A stretch of 64,000 bases of DNA, taken from positions 1 to 64,000 of the forward strand of contig NZ_AUDV01000007.1 of assembly GCF_000425645.1 (NCBI RefSeq), written 5' to 3'. Below, one piece after another: positions 10,102-18,535 of this stretch. A program made the position numbers and the translations under genes. Each line of letters starts with the position of its first letter. Positions within the stretch are counted from its first letter, which is position 1. The notes under the pieces are model-generated. The model was not told the origin of the DNA. It worked only from the letters and a program-made list of their open reading frames with translations, and made no database searches. The DNA is from Gaetbulibacter saemankumensis DSM 17032 (GTDB taxonomy: Bacteria; Bacteroidota; Bacteroidia; Flavobacteriales; Flavobacteriaceae).

Positions 10102-11550
10102 CTAATAATATGTAAATCGTCTAACTTTTGCTATGTATTTAGCAAGTCTAATGACTTGATGGCTATAACCATACTCATTATCGTACCAAACATATAAAAC
10201 GGCGTTTTTTCCATCAGGACGAACAATAGTGGCTTTACTGTCGAAAATTGAAGGTGCCGAACAACCTATAATATCACTCGAAACTAACTCGTCGTTTAAT
10301 TCAAATTTAATTTGTTCAACTAAATTACCTTCTAAAGCATATTTTTTTAGAATAGTATTTATCCCATCTACCGATGTTTTATTTTTCAATTCTAAGTTTA
10401 AAATGGCTAAAGATCCGTTAGGAACTGGTACTCGAATAGCGTTTGAAGTAAGTTTGCCTGCCAATTCAGGTAAAGCTTTAGCTACCGCACTACCTGCACC
10501 TGTTTCGGTTATAACCATATTAAGTCCTGCTGCACGACCACGACGGTATTTGTTGTGAAAATTATCAACTAAATTCTGGTCGTTAGTGTAAGCATGAATG
10601 GTTTCAATATGGCCGCTTTTAACGCCAAAAGAATCGTCAATAGCCTTTAATACAGGGGTAATAGCGTTTGTGGTACAAGAAGCCGCAGAGAAAATATCAA
10701 CGGTATCTGGGTTGTGGTCTAAATGGTTAACACCATGTACAATATTAGGGACTTCTTTACCAGGTGCGGTTAATAATACTTTATCTACACCACGAGATTT
10801 TAAATGACGACTTAAAGCTTTTTTGTCTCTAAAAGCTCCTGTGTTGTCAATAACCAAAGCATGATTAATTTTATACTTGGTATAATCAATTTCTTCGGGT
10901 GCATTGGCAGAAATAACATGTACAGTAGTACCGTTAATTTTTAGGGCTTTGTTTTTAACATCAATATCTACTGTTCCTGAGAATTCACCATGAACAGAAT
11001 CACTGCGTAACAAAGACGCTCGTTTTTCTAATACATCGGCATCAACAACGCCACGTGTAACTATAGCTCTAAGACGAAGTTGGCTGCCTTTACCTGTACG
11101 AGCCATAATTTCTCGGGCAACCAAACGTCCAATGCGTCCAAAACCATATAAAATAACATCTTTGGGCTTTAGATCGGTGTTTTTTACTTTGTCTTTTAAT
11201 TTCGAAGCAACAAATGCGGTGGCATTATTGTGTTTGTTACCTTCGGTATGGTATTCGTAAGTTAATTTACCAATATCTAGTTTAGCAGGTGGAATATCCA
11301 GGGTTTTAATGGCTTGGGCTATTTCAACTGTGTCGAAAATAGAAATTGGTTTCTGAACAAACTTGGCTGCATATTCATGCAAATTAATTATCTGACTAAC
11401 GTTGCGATCAATTAACTGGTTTCGAAAAATCACTAATTCTATAGAATTATCGTACCAAAGATCACTTACCGTTTTAATGAATTCAACAGTTGCCCTTCTG
11501 CGGTCTGCCTGAAAAGCCAATTCATTTTCATAAGTTTTATTAAAAGACAT
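10102..11550 (-). CDS. gap: Glyceraldehyde-3-phosphate dehydrogenase, long form
   Basis: The 482-residue protein consists of an N-terminal extension of about 125 residues followed by a complete GAPDH. The NAD-binding motif YGFGRIGRLVAREI is near residue 135, the catalytic cysteine lies in AASCTTNAITP near 293, and YDNEYGYSHQV is near the C-terminus. It interconverts glyceraldehyde-3-phosphate and 1,3-bisphosphoglycerate. The extended form is widespread in Bacteroidota beside a normal-length paralogue. Which direction of glycolysis it serves is not visible. It is monocistronic, with a promoter box at 11587. Confidence 0.95.
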   Translation of the reverse strand: MSFNKTYENELAFQADRRRATVEFIKTVSDLWYDNSIELVIFRNQLIDRNVSQIINLHEYAAKFVQKPISIFDTVEIAQAIKTLDIPPAKLDIGKLTYEYHTEGNKHNNATAFVASKLKDKVKNTDLKPKDVILYGFGRIGRLVAREIMARTGKGSQLRLRAIVTRGVVDADVLEKRASLLRSDSVHGEFSGTVDIDVKNKALKINGTTVHVISANAPEEIDYTKYKINHALVIDNTGAFRDKKALSRHLKSRGVDKVLLTAPGKEVPNIVHGVNHLDHNPDTVDIFSAASCTTNAITPVLKAIDDSFGVKSGHIETIHAYTNDQNLVDNFHNKYRRGRAAGLNMVITETGAGSAVAKALPELAGKLTSNAIRVPVPNGSLAILNLELKNKTSVDGINTILKKYALEGNLVEQIKFELNDELVSSDIIGCSAPSIFDSKATIVRPDGKNAVLYVWYDNEYGYSHQVIRLAKYIAKVRRFTYY

Positions 11551-11586
11551 GTCTTAATAGTTTAATTTAAGATGATATTTTTTTTG

Positions 11587-11594
11587 CAAAAGTA
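11587..11594 (-). promoter_or_regulatory. Promoter -7 box of gap
   Basis: TACTTTTG on the minus strand, an exact TAnnTTTG match, lies 36 bases before the gap ATG. Confidence 0.6.
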
Positions 11595-11635
11595 TCATAT
11601 TTCAAACGTTTTCGTAAGACATTTTAACAAAAAAA

Positions 11636-11669
11636 TAACCTCTTAAAAAAAACAATTTTTAAGAGGTTA
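11636..11669 (-). terminator. Terminator of the DegP-type protease gene
   Basis: A 14-bp perfect stem (TAACCTCTTAAAAA and complement) is followed on the minus strand by seven T, 25 bases after the stop codon. Confidence 0.9.
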
Positions 11670-11694
11670 AATGATACTTGTTTTTGTTTAATTT

Positions 11695-13104
11695 TTACCT
11701 AAAATTAAAACGTTCTTTTTCGCCGTTGGTGCTTATTATTTCTAAGCGCAGAGCTTCGTATTGTGCTCTACTTTTTATGGCTTCCTGAACATCATCAACT
11801 GAATGTATTTTGGTTCCGTTTATAGCGGTGATAATAGCGCCTTCTTCAATACCATTGTTTTTCCAGTACGAAGCATATTCTCCATTTAGGTCTATTATTT
11901 TTACACCATTTGTTGCATTAACAGCTTTTAAGTCTTCTTTTTTCGCGTTCTTAACACGACCAACAAGCGGCATGGTGTAAGTTTCGTTACGAGTTAAGGT
12001 TACTGGGAGAGTTTTTAATTTTCCATTTTTAGAAACTTTTATGGTTACAACATCTCCAGCGCGTCTAGCGCTTATATGTCCAGTTAAATCCGCAAATTTT
12101 GAAATTTTAATATTATCTATTTCTTTAATAATGTCACCCTTTTCTAAACCAGCTTTATCGGCACCTGAATCTTCAACAACGCTATCAATATAAATACCTT
12201 CAGTATCATTAATACCTAATTCTTCTGCTATGTCACTATTTAGAGGAGCCCCTTGAATTCCTAAAATACCATTTTGAACGTTTCCATATTCCATGATATC
12301 TTCAATAACGCGACGTGCAATATTACTTGGTACCGCAAAGGAGTATCCAATATAAGAACCTGTTTGAGAAGAAATGGCTGTGTTTATCCCAATGAGTTCG
12401 CCGTTTGTATTTACTAAGGCGCCTCCTGAATTTCCTGGGTTAACTGCCGCATCGGTCTGAATGAACGATTGTGAGTATTTACCAGTAGGATCCAGATTTC
12501 TTGATTTAGCACTTATAATACCTGCCGTTACCGTAGAAGTTAAGTTAAACGGATTTCCAACAGCTAATACCCATTCCCCAATTTTGGTTTGATCGGAATC
12601 AGCAAAAGTGATAAAAGGTAAATCCTCATCAGCTTCTATTTTTAATAAAGCAATATCTGTCTTAGGGTCCGATCCTACAATTTCCGCTTTGTAAGTTTTA
12701 TTATTGTTAAGCGTTACCGATAACTCATCGGAATCGTTAATAACGTGATTATTAGTAATAATGTAACCATCTGCATTAACTATAACTCCAGACCCTGTAC
12801 CCATTTGAGCACGTGGGGTACTCCGTCCGAAAAATAAATCTTCAAATGTCATTTGTCCTTTATTAATAGTTACATTTTTTACGTGAACAACTGCATTTAC
12901 AGCATTTTCTGCTGCAATGGTGAAATTTGGAGCGTCTTCTAGATTTGGTAAGGTTGCTACATTCGTTGCAGGTAAAAAGGCCGGATTGTTTATCGCAGAT
13001 GTAGTAACTACTTTATTTTCGGGTTCTAAAAAAAGTTTATAGGTACTTAAGGCAATAACGCCACCTAAAGCAGAAACTAAAACTAATGATAAAATCTTTT
13101 TCAT
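11695..13104 (-). CDS. DegP/HtrA-family periplasmic serine protease
   Basis: This 469-residue Do-family protease and chaperone degrades misfolded envelope proteins. It has an N-terminal signal/anchor helix (KKILSLVLVSALGGVIALSTY). The catalytic triad is visible: His in ITNNHVI (about 118), Asp in SDPKTDIALLK (about 149) and Ser in NPGNSGGALV (about 225). Two PDZ domains follow, at about 265-365 and 385-465. Length and order fit DegP/DegQ; which orthologue it is cannot be decided. It stands alone, with its own terminator. Confidence 0.94.
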   Translation of the reverse strand: MKKILSLVLVSALGGVIALSTYKLFLEPENKVVTTSAINNPAFLPATNVATLPNLEDAPNFTIAAENAVNAVVHVKNVTINKGQMTFEDLFFGRSTPRAQMGTGSGVIVNADGYIITNNHVINDSDELSVTLNNNKTYKAEIVGSDPKTDIALLKIEADEDLPFITFADSDQTKIGEWVLAVGNPFNLTSTVTAGIISAKSRNLDPTGKYSQSFIQTDAAVNPGNSGGALVNTNGELIGINTAISSQTGSYIGYSFAVPSNIARRVIEDIMEYGNVQNGILGIQGAPLNSDIAEELGINDTEGIYIDSVVEDSGADKAGLEKGDIIKEIDNIKISKFADLTGHISARRAGDVVTIKVSKNGKLKTLPVTLTRNETYTMPLVGRVKNAKKEDLKAVNATNGVKIIDLNGEYASYWKNNGIEEGAIITAINGTKIHSVDDVQEAIKSRAQYEALRLEIISTNGEKERFNFR

Positions 13105-13296
13105 AATTCTGTATTATTTTAATTATTCTGATTAATGTTGTGTTTAAATCCTCTTAAAAAATTTATTTATTTCTCTTATTTTAAGAAAGTATCTAGTTAA
13201 TTTTCAATCAAACCAACGATTAAAATTAGTTAATTATTGAAAGAGCTTTTCAACTTTAACGACTATTTAACACCATAAAAAACGGTTTAATATTTA

Positions 13297-13304
13297 TATC
13301 TTTG
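13297..13304 (+). promoter_or_regulatory. Promoter -7 box of dapF operon
   Basis: TATCTTTG, an exact TAnnTTTG match, lies only nine bases before the ATG at 13314. It excludes the upstream in-frame TTG at 13302, which falls inside the box, as the start. Confidence 0.75.
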
Positions 13305-13313
13305 TGCTCTATT

Positions 13314-14087
13314 ATGCAGCAAACATTTTACAAATATCAAGGAACAGGAAACGATTTTGTGATGATTGATAATCGTCAACAAACGTTCAACAAAAAAGAT
13401 ACCAAACATATTGCATTTTTATGCGACCGACGATTTGGCATAGGAGCAGATGGTTTAATTCTTTTGGAAAATCATCCAGAATATGATTTCCGAATGGTTT
13501 ATTATAATTCTGATGGGAATGAAAGTTCTATGTGTGGAAACGGAGGGCGTTGCTTGGTTGCGTTTGCACAGGATTTGGGAGTCATTTCCGGTAAAGCCGT
13601 CTTTGAAGCAATTGATGGTTTGCATCATGCAACTATTGAAAATGGCATTGTAAACCTGCAAATGCAGGATGTGGACGTTGTGGAGCAATATCCAAATCAT
13701 GTGTTTTTAAATACCGGATCGCCACACCATGTGCAATTTGAGGAAGATATTGAAAACTTCGATATAAAAATCAAAGGGGCAGATATACGTTATGGTGAGC
13801 CATACAACGAAGCTGGCACCAATGTGAATTTCGTGAAGCAGTTAGATAATGAAAATTTTGTTGTAAGAACCTATGAACGAGGGGTTGAGGATGAAACTTT
13901 GTCATGCGGAACAGGCGTTACAGCAGTGGCTATAGCAATGCATTCCTTAAAAAAAACAACTGAAAATCAAGTTGCTCTGCAGGTTAGAGGAGGAGATTTA
14001 AAAGTGCAGTTTGAAGAGAACAATGGTACTTATAAGAACGTTTGGTTAATAGGTCCGGCAACTTTTGTGTTTAAAGGAGAGATATGA
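13314..14087 (+). CDS. dapF: Diaminopimelate epimerase
   Basis: DapF converts LL- to meso-diaminopimelate for lysine and peptidoglycan synthesis. The 257-residue product starts MQQTFYKYQGTGNDFVMIDN, the standard N-terminus. The two catalytic cysteines are visible: NESSMCGNGGRC (about 72) and the second in ETLSCGTGVTAVA (about 203). A longer TTG start at 13302 overlaps the promoter box and is rejected. It is first in an operon with the acetyltransferase, mltG and DUF2279 genes, overlapping the next gene by four bases. Confidence 0.97.
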   Translation: MQQTFYKYQGTGNDFVMIDNRQQTFNKKDTKHIAFLCDRRFGIGADGLILLENHPEYDFRMVYYNSDGNESSMCGNGGRCLVAFAQDLGVISGKAVFEAIDGLHHATIENGIVNLQMQDVDVVEQYPNHVFLNTGSPHHVQFEEDIENFDIKIKGADIRYGEPYNEAGTNVNFVKQLDNENFVVRTYERGVEDETLSCGTGVTAVAIAMHSLKKTTENQVALQVRGGDLKVQFEENNGTYKNVWLIGPATFVFKGEI

Positions 14088-14608
14088 TAACGTTAAAAGG
14101 AGATAGTGTTTTTTTGCGTGCCTTAGAACCTGAGGATTTGGAGTTTGTCCATAAGGTTGAGAACGACGAATCTATCTGGGAGTTAAGTCATACGCAAACA
14201 CCTTTTTCTAAATATATTATTAAACAGTATCTGGAGCAATCGCATAAAGATATTTATGAAGCTAAGCAGTTACGTTTGGTAATTTCAGATTATAATAATC
14301 TACCCTTAGGTTTAATTGATTTGTTTGATTTTGATTTTAAAAACCGGCGTGCAGGCGTTGGTATTTTAGTGCAGAACATTGAAAATAGAGGCAAGGGCTA
14401 CGGTTCTGAGGCTCTGAAATTATTGATTGATTATAGTTTCAATCGTTTAGGATTGCATCAATTGTATTGTAATATCTCGGAAGATAATATCCAAAGCGTT
14501 AAATTGTTTACCAAACAGGGATTTGAACAAATCGGATTAAAAAGAGACTGGAATCATGTAAATGGTTCATTTAAAAGTGAATATTCATTTCAACTTATTA
14601 ATAAATAA
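14084..14608 (+). CDS. GNAT-family N-acetyltransferase (RimJ/RimL-like)
   Basis: The 174-residue protein has the GNAT fold. Its acetyl-CoA binding segment is NIENRGKGYGSEALKLL at about 98-114, followed by LGLHQLYCNISEDNIQSVKLFTKQGF, typical of the RimJ/RimL/SpeG branch that acetylates protein N-termini or polyamines. The substrate is not predictable. It overlaps dapF (ATGA) and is followed directly by mltG, so it is translated from the same message. Confidence 0.88.
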   Translation: MITLKGDSVFLRALEPEDLEFVHKVENDESIWELSHTQTPFSKYIIKQYLEQSHKDIYEAKQLRLVISDYNNLPLGLIDLFDFDFKNRRAGVGILVQNIENRGKGYGSEALKLLIDYSFNRLGLHQLYCNISEDNIQSVKLFTKQGFEQIGLKRDWNHVNGSFKSEYSFQLINK

Positions 14609-15652
14609 ATGTATATTAAAAAAATACTTGTTGCAATAGCACTAACGGGGCTTGTTGCAGCTGCTTTTTTCGCGAATTTCGTGTATAAAACCATGTTAAA
14701 GCCTAATACAGCGTTTAATAATGAAACGGCTTATATATATGTATCAACAAATGCAACGTACGCAGAGGTGAGAAGTCAGTTAGAGCCGTTGTTAATAGAC
14801 ATGAGGACTTTTGATGTTTTAGCAGAACAGAAAAAGTATGTCTCAAATATTAAAGCAGGGAAATATGCCATTAGTAAAGGCATGAATAATAATGACATTA
14901 TTAATTCGATTAGAAGTAAGAATCTGCCTGTTACAGTGTCTTTTAATAATCAATCCGTACTTGAGAAGTTGGCTGGTCGTATTAGTTTGCAAATTGAAGC
15001 TGATAGTTTAGATTTGATAAAAGCCATGACAGACTCTGAATTTTTAAAAGAGAACAATTTTAATGAGGCTACAGCCTTAGGAATGTATTTACCTAATAGT
15101 TATGAGTTTTTCTGGAATACCGATGCCGAAGCTTTTAGGGATAGAATGCTAAAAGAATACAAGCGATTTTGGACTGATAATAGAAAAGCAAAAGCCAAAT
15201 CTATAGGATTGTCGCAAAAGGAGGTTATTACTTTAGCTTCCATTGTTTATGAAGAGTCTAAACAAGCTTCGGAGCAACCACGTATAGCTGGTGTTTATAT
15301 GAATAGATTGAAAATAGGCATGCCTTTACAAGCTGATCCGACATTGAAATTTGCTGCGTATCAATTGCCAAAGTATCAGAATACAGTTATTAAACGTGTT
15401 TTAAATGTTCACAAAGAAATAGATTCTCCTTATAACACCTATAAGTATCGGGGTTTACCACCAGGTTTAATTGCTATGCCGGATATATCGGCTATAGATG
15501 CTGTTTTAAATCATGAAAAACATAAGTATCTGTATTTTGCTGCAAATGCCCAAAAATTAGGATATCATAAATTTGCCAAGACCTTATCACAGCATAATGC
15601 TAATGCCAGAGAGTATCAACGTTATTTAACGGCTCAAGGAATTAATAAGTAA
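14609..15652 (+). CDS. mltG: Endolytic murein transglycosylase MltG
   Basis: MltG is an inner-membrane enzyme that cleaves nascent peptidoglycan strands and sets glycan length. The 347-residue protein has an N-terminal membrane helix (about 5-27), a LysM-like region, and the catalytic segment ITLASIVYEESKQ (about 205-217), whose first Glu aligns with the MltG active site. Further family blocks are PRIAGVYMNRL, GMPLQADPTLKFA and SPYNTYKYRGLPPGLIAMP. The start codon directly follows the acetyltransferase stop, consistent with coupled expression with dapF. Confidence 0.96.
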   Translation: MYIKKILVAIALTGLVAAAFFANFVYKTMLKPNTAFNNETAYIYVSTNATYAEVRSQLEPLLIDMRTFDVLAEQKKYVSNIKAGKYAISKGMNNNDIINSIRSKNLPVTVSFNNQSVLEKLAGRISLQIEADSLDLIKAMTDSEFLKENNFNEATALGMYLPNSYEFFWNTDAEAFRDRMLKEYKRFWTDNRKAKAKSIGLSQKEVITLASIVYEESKQASEQPRIAGVYMNRLKIGMPLQADPTLKFAAYQLPKYQNTVIKRVLNVHKEIDSPYNTYKYRGLPPGLIAMPDISAIDAVLNHEKHKYLYFAANAQKLGYHKFAKTLSQHNANAREYQRYLTAQGINK

Positions 15653-16563
15653 TGAAGCAGAGCTCGGGAATATACCTGTTATTTTTTGTTTTTATTCCTT
15701 ATTTATTCTTCGCACAATCTAATTTAGATAGTTTTTTAACACCAAGTGACACCTTAATTAAGTCTAGAAGAAATGCTGTGATTATTTCAGAGGCTTCATT
15801 AGCTAGTATTTCTTTAATTGGATTGAATCAGTTGTGGTATGCGAATTACAAGCAATCAAAATTTCACACTACATATGATAATAATCAATGGTATCAGATG
15901 GATAAAATTGGCCATGCTTTTACCGCTTATCAAATAGGAAAACATGGTGCCCAGTTATTAAACTGGAGTGGTGTACAAAAAAAAGATCAACTACTTTATG
16001 GCGCGACTTTAGGTTTTACATTTTTAACAGCGGTTGAATTATTCGACGGGTTTTCAAAAGAGTGGGGTTTTTCTTGGGGTGACATGGCAGCCAATGCCGC
16101 AGGTACGGGGCTGTATGTTGGTCAGGAATTACTATGGCAAGAACAGCGTATTGCTTTAAAGTTTTCTTATCATCAAACACAATATGCAAACCAGCGACCT
16201 GAAATATTGGGTCATGGTTTTTTTGAGGAATTATTAAAAGATTATAATGGACAAACCTATTGGCTAAGTGTTAATCTTCATTCTTTTTTTAAGGAAGGTG
16301 GTCTTCCTAAATGGTTAAATGTAGCTTTTGGATATGGAGCAACAGGCATGATTTCTGGTCGAATTGATTCCGATTTGATATCATTAAATGAAACAACTCG
16401 CTATAGGCAATTCTTCTTAAGTTTAGATTTAAACTTAAAATCGATACATTCAAAATCTAAAATATTGAACGTTTTTTTAGACGTTTTTGATATGATAAAA
16501 ATACCTTTTCCTGCTTTAGAATTTAATAAAAAAGGTGGTGCATTTCATCTATTCTACTACTAA
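15652..16563 (+). CDS. DUF2279 (YfiM-like) envelope protein
   Basis: The 303-residue protein has a signal peptide (IYLLFFVFIPYLFFAQS). The DUF2279 core covers about 55-165: WYQMDKIGHAFTAYQIG, GATLGFTFLTAVELFDGFS and WGFSWGDMAANAAGTGLYVGQEL. The rest looks like an outer-membrane-associated beta domain (AYGYGATGMISGR-like and LSVNLHSFF strands). The family is Bacteroidota-rich and uncharacterised. Its start overlaps the mltG stop by one base, tying it to the cell-wall operon. Confidence 0.85.
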   Translation: MKQSSGIYLLFFVFIPYLFFAQSNLDSFLTPSDTLIKSRRNAVIISEASLASISLIGLNQLWYANYKQSKFHTTYDNNQWYQMDKIGHAFTAYQIGKHGAQLLNWSGVQKKDQLLYGATLGFTFLTAVELFDGFSKEWGFSWGDMAANAAGTGLYVGQELLWQEQRIALKFSYHQTQYANQRPEILGHGFFEELLKDYNGQTYWLSVNLHSFFKEGGLPKWLNVAFGYGATGMISGRIDSDLISLNETTRYRQFFLSLDLNLKSIHSKSKILNVFLDVFDMIKIPFPALEFNKKGGAFHLFYY

Positions 16564-16585
16564 AAAAAGTAGATAGACGATTAAT

Positions 16586-16616
16586 TTTGATAATATTAAA
16601 AAAATATCTAATTTTG
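16586..16616 (+). promoter_or_regulatory. Promoter of the lysozyme-like gene
   Basis: TTTG at 16586-16589, a 19-base spacer and TAATTTTG at 16609-16616 give a full match to the Bacteroidota TTTG/TAnnTTTG promoter. Transcription should start near 16620, ruling out an in-frame start at 16587. Confidence 0.75.
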
Positions 16617-16673
16617 CACGCTCAAATTTTCACGCATATTATACTAGTAAATATGCCGAAGAAATTTAAAGTT

Positions 16674-17333
16674 ATGAGAAAAAGTATTGCAACCTACTTA
16701 ACTCTAACGCTTACAGTAAGTTTCTTATTGTTTGTTTCGTTTTCATCTGATGAAACGATAGATTTAAGTAAATACTCAACAGAAGGCTTAACGTTAAATT
16801 ATACGGTAAGTCAAGACGAAGGCATTAAAGATAATGTTATAGCGTCGAATGATGTGAACAAAACATTTTCTCCTTATTTAGGAAAATCTTTTGTAGGTTT
16901 TAAAGAAGCATTAGCTTTTAAAGAGTCTGGAGGCGATTATTTTACAGTAAATACTTTCGGGTATTTAGGAAAATATCAATTTGGGGCCAGCACTTTAAAA
17001 TTGATCGGGGTAAAAAATCCGGAACAATTTTTAAAGGATCCAGAACTTCAAGAGCGTGCGTTTATGGCAAATTCACAGCGTAATAAGTGGATTTTGCGAA
17101 GAGATATTAAAAATTTCGTTGGTAAGCGAGTAAACGGAATTTTAATTACAGAATCTGGAATTCTTGCAGCTGCGCATTTAGCAGGACCAGGGAATGTAAA
17201 AAAGTATTTAAGAAGTTTTGGGTTAGATAACTTCGAGGATGGTTACGGTACAACGATCGAGTATTATATGAAACGATTTTCAGGCTACGACACTTCGGCA
17301 ATCCAACCCAATAGAAAAGCTAAAGCTATTTAA
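16674..17333 (+). CDS. Secreted lysozyme-like / transglycosylase-fold protein
   Basis: The 219-residue secreted protein has a signal peptide (MRKSIATYLTLTLTVSF). Its globular domain, from about residue 75, contains FKEALAFKESGGDY followed by NTFGYLGKYQFGASTLK, which resembles the catalytic Glu region and the downstream G-x-YQ motif of soluble lytic transglycosylase/lysozyme folds. Peptidoglycan cleavage is therefore likely but inferred. The start could be 16653 instead (seven codons longer). The longest frame, starting at 16587, begins within the promoter and is rejected. It lies next to mltG and the DUF2279 gene. Confidence 0.8.
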   Translation: MRKSIATYLTLTLTVSFLLFVSFSSDETIDLSKYSTEGLTLNYTVSQDEGIKDNVIASNDVNKTFSPYLGKSFVGFKEALAFKESGGDYFTVNTFGYLGKYQFGASTLKLIGVKNPEQFLKDPELQERAFMANSQRNKWILRRDIKNFVGKRVNGILITESGILAAAHLAGPGNVKKYLRSFGLDNFEDGYGTTIEYYMKRFSGYDTSAIQPNRKAKAI

Positions 17334-17343
17334 AAATTAGTAA

Positions 17344-18060
17344 TTAGCTTTTATGAATAATAAATATCGTAGGTCTTTTATGAAGGTCTACGATATTTTT
17401 TTTCCAAGCCTTAGCTGGTAAGGTTTTTATAAATTCTGAAGCTAAAGTAATGTCACAAGCCACACAAACATTGGTGTTTTGTTCTAAGTAGTTTGATAAA
17501 TCTTCCAGCATTTTATTGTTTCTATAAGGCGTTTCTATAAATAACTGTGATTGATTGTGTTCAAAAGATAGACGCTCTAGACGTTTAATTTCATTTTTGC
17601 GTTCATGTTTGTCAATAGGGAGGTAGCCATTAAATGCAAAACTTTGTCCGTTCATTCCGGAGCTCATAATGGCCATTAATATCGAGGATGGGCCTACTAA
17701 AGGAACTACTTTAATGTTCTTTTGATGGGCTATACTAACAATATCAGCCCCAGGATCGGCAACACCCGGGCATCCTGCTTCAGATAATAAACCAACATTT
17801 TCACCGTTTAGACATGGTTCTAAAAAACTTGGTAGATCACTTGGGTCAGTAAATTTATTGAGGTGAAACATATTTAAAGCCGGTTGCGATTTATCTGGAG
17901 TAATACGTTTTATGAAACGTCTGGCTGTTTTGTCGTTTTCAACAATAAAAGTGTTTGTGTTTTCGATTACCGTTTTTACGGTTGCAGGTAAAACTTCTAA
18001 CGGTTCATTATCTCCTAAAGTAGTTGGTATTAAATATAATACGCCTTGTTTTGTGTTCAT
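17344..18060 (-). CDS. RsmI-like tetrapyrrole-methylase-family SAM methyltransferase
   Basis: The 238-residue protein has the TP-methylase fold seen in RsmI, the 16S rRNA C1402 2'-O-methyltransferase. N-terminal GVLYLIPTTLG is followed by GLLSEAGCPGVADPGADIV (about 88-106) and VPLVGPSSILMAIMSSGMNGQSFAFNGYLP (about 117-146). Bacteroidota usually carry both a standard RsmI and a divergent paralogue with the LIPTTLG start; this appears to be the paralogue. Ribosomal RNA as substrate is likely but not certain. It lies 10 bases downstream of the phosphatase gene. Confidence 0.88.
   Translation of the reverse strand: MNTKQGVLYLIPTTLGDNEPLEVLPATVKTVIENTNTFIVENDKTARRFIKRITPDKSQPALNMFHLNKFTDPSDLPSFLEPCLNGENVGLLSEAGCPGVADPGADIVSIAHQKNIKVVPLVGPSSILMAIMSSGMNGQSFAFNGYLPIDKHERKNEIKRLERLSFEHNQSQLFIETPYRNNKMLEDLSNYLEQNTNVCVACDITLASEFIKTLPAKAWKKNIVDLHKRPTIFIIHKS
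17363..17403 (+). terminator. Terminator inside the 3' end of the convergent gene
   Basis: A 10-bp stem (AATATCGTAG with CTACGATATT), a 15-base loop and a run of eight T follow the lysozyme-like gene. The hairpin lies within the last codons of the oppositely oriented methylase gene. Confidence 0.75.
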
Positions 18061-18070
18061 GGAGATGGTT

Positions 18071-18523
18071 TTAAATTAACTTTTTTACAATTATATCACA
18101 GGCTTCATTGAGCATATTATACACATTTTCGAAACCTTGATTACCGCTGTAATAGGGGTCGGGAACATCAAAATTTTCGCCTGGATAAATTTCGTTTAAT
18201 ATCATGTTTACTTTGGCTATGTCTGCTTCATTTCGTGCTAAGCTTAATACATTGCTTAAGTTGGAACTATCCATAACGTAAATGTAATCGAAACGATCAA
18301 AATCAGATGCCTCAAATTGGCGACCTCTAAGATTATTTATATTTATACCATATTTATTAGCAACTGCAACGGAGCGTTTATCGGGTGGACTGCCTACGTG
18401 ATAATTCGCCGTCCCTGCCGAATCTACAATAAATTCATCTTGAGGTAATTTGGACTTTAAAATACCTTCCGCTAATGGCGAACGACAAATATTGCCTAAG
18501 CATACCATTAGAATTTTAGTCAT
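18071..18523 (-). CDS. Low-molecular-weight protein-tyrosine phosphatase
   Basis: The 150-residue enzyme has the P-loop CLGNICRSPLAEG at residues 8-20 (C-x5-R with Cys nucleophile) and the general-acid DPY motif in VPDPYYSG near 120. The full family length is present. It dephosphorylates phosphotyrosine or small arsenate-like substrates; the target is unknown. It sits between dnaA and the methylase, 12 bases after dnaA, probably as one transcript. Confidence 0.93.
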   Translation of the reverse strand: MTKILMVCLGNICRSPLAEGILKSKLPQDEFIVDSAGTANYHVGSPPDKRSVAVANKYGININNLRGRQFEASDFDRFDYIYVMDSSNLSNVLSLARNEADIAKVNMILNEIYPGENFDVPDPYYSGNQGFENVYNMLNEACDIIVKKLI

Positions 18524-18535
18524 TATTCTGAAATT

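Noticed and set aside
10229-10807. Plus-strand frames inside gap
   Set aside because: They are antisense shadows of the GAPDH catalytic domain with no independent signals.
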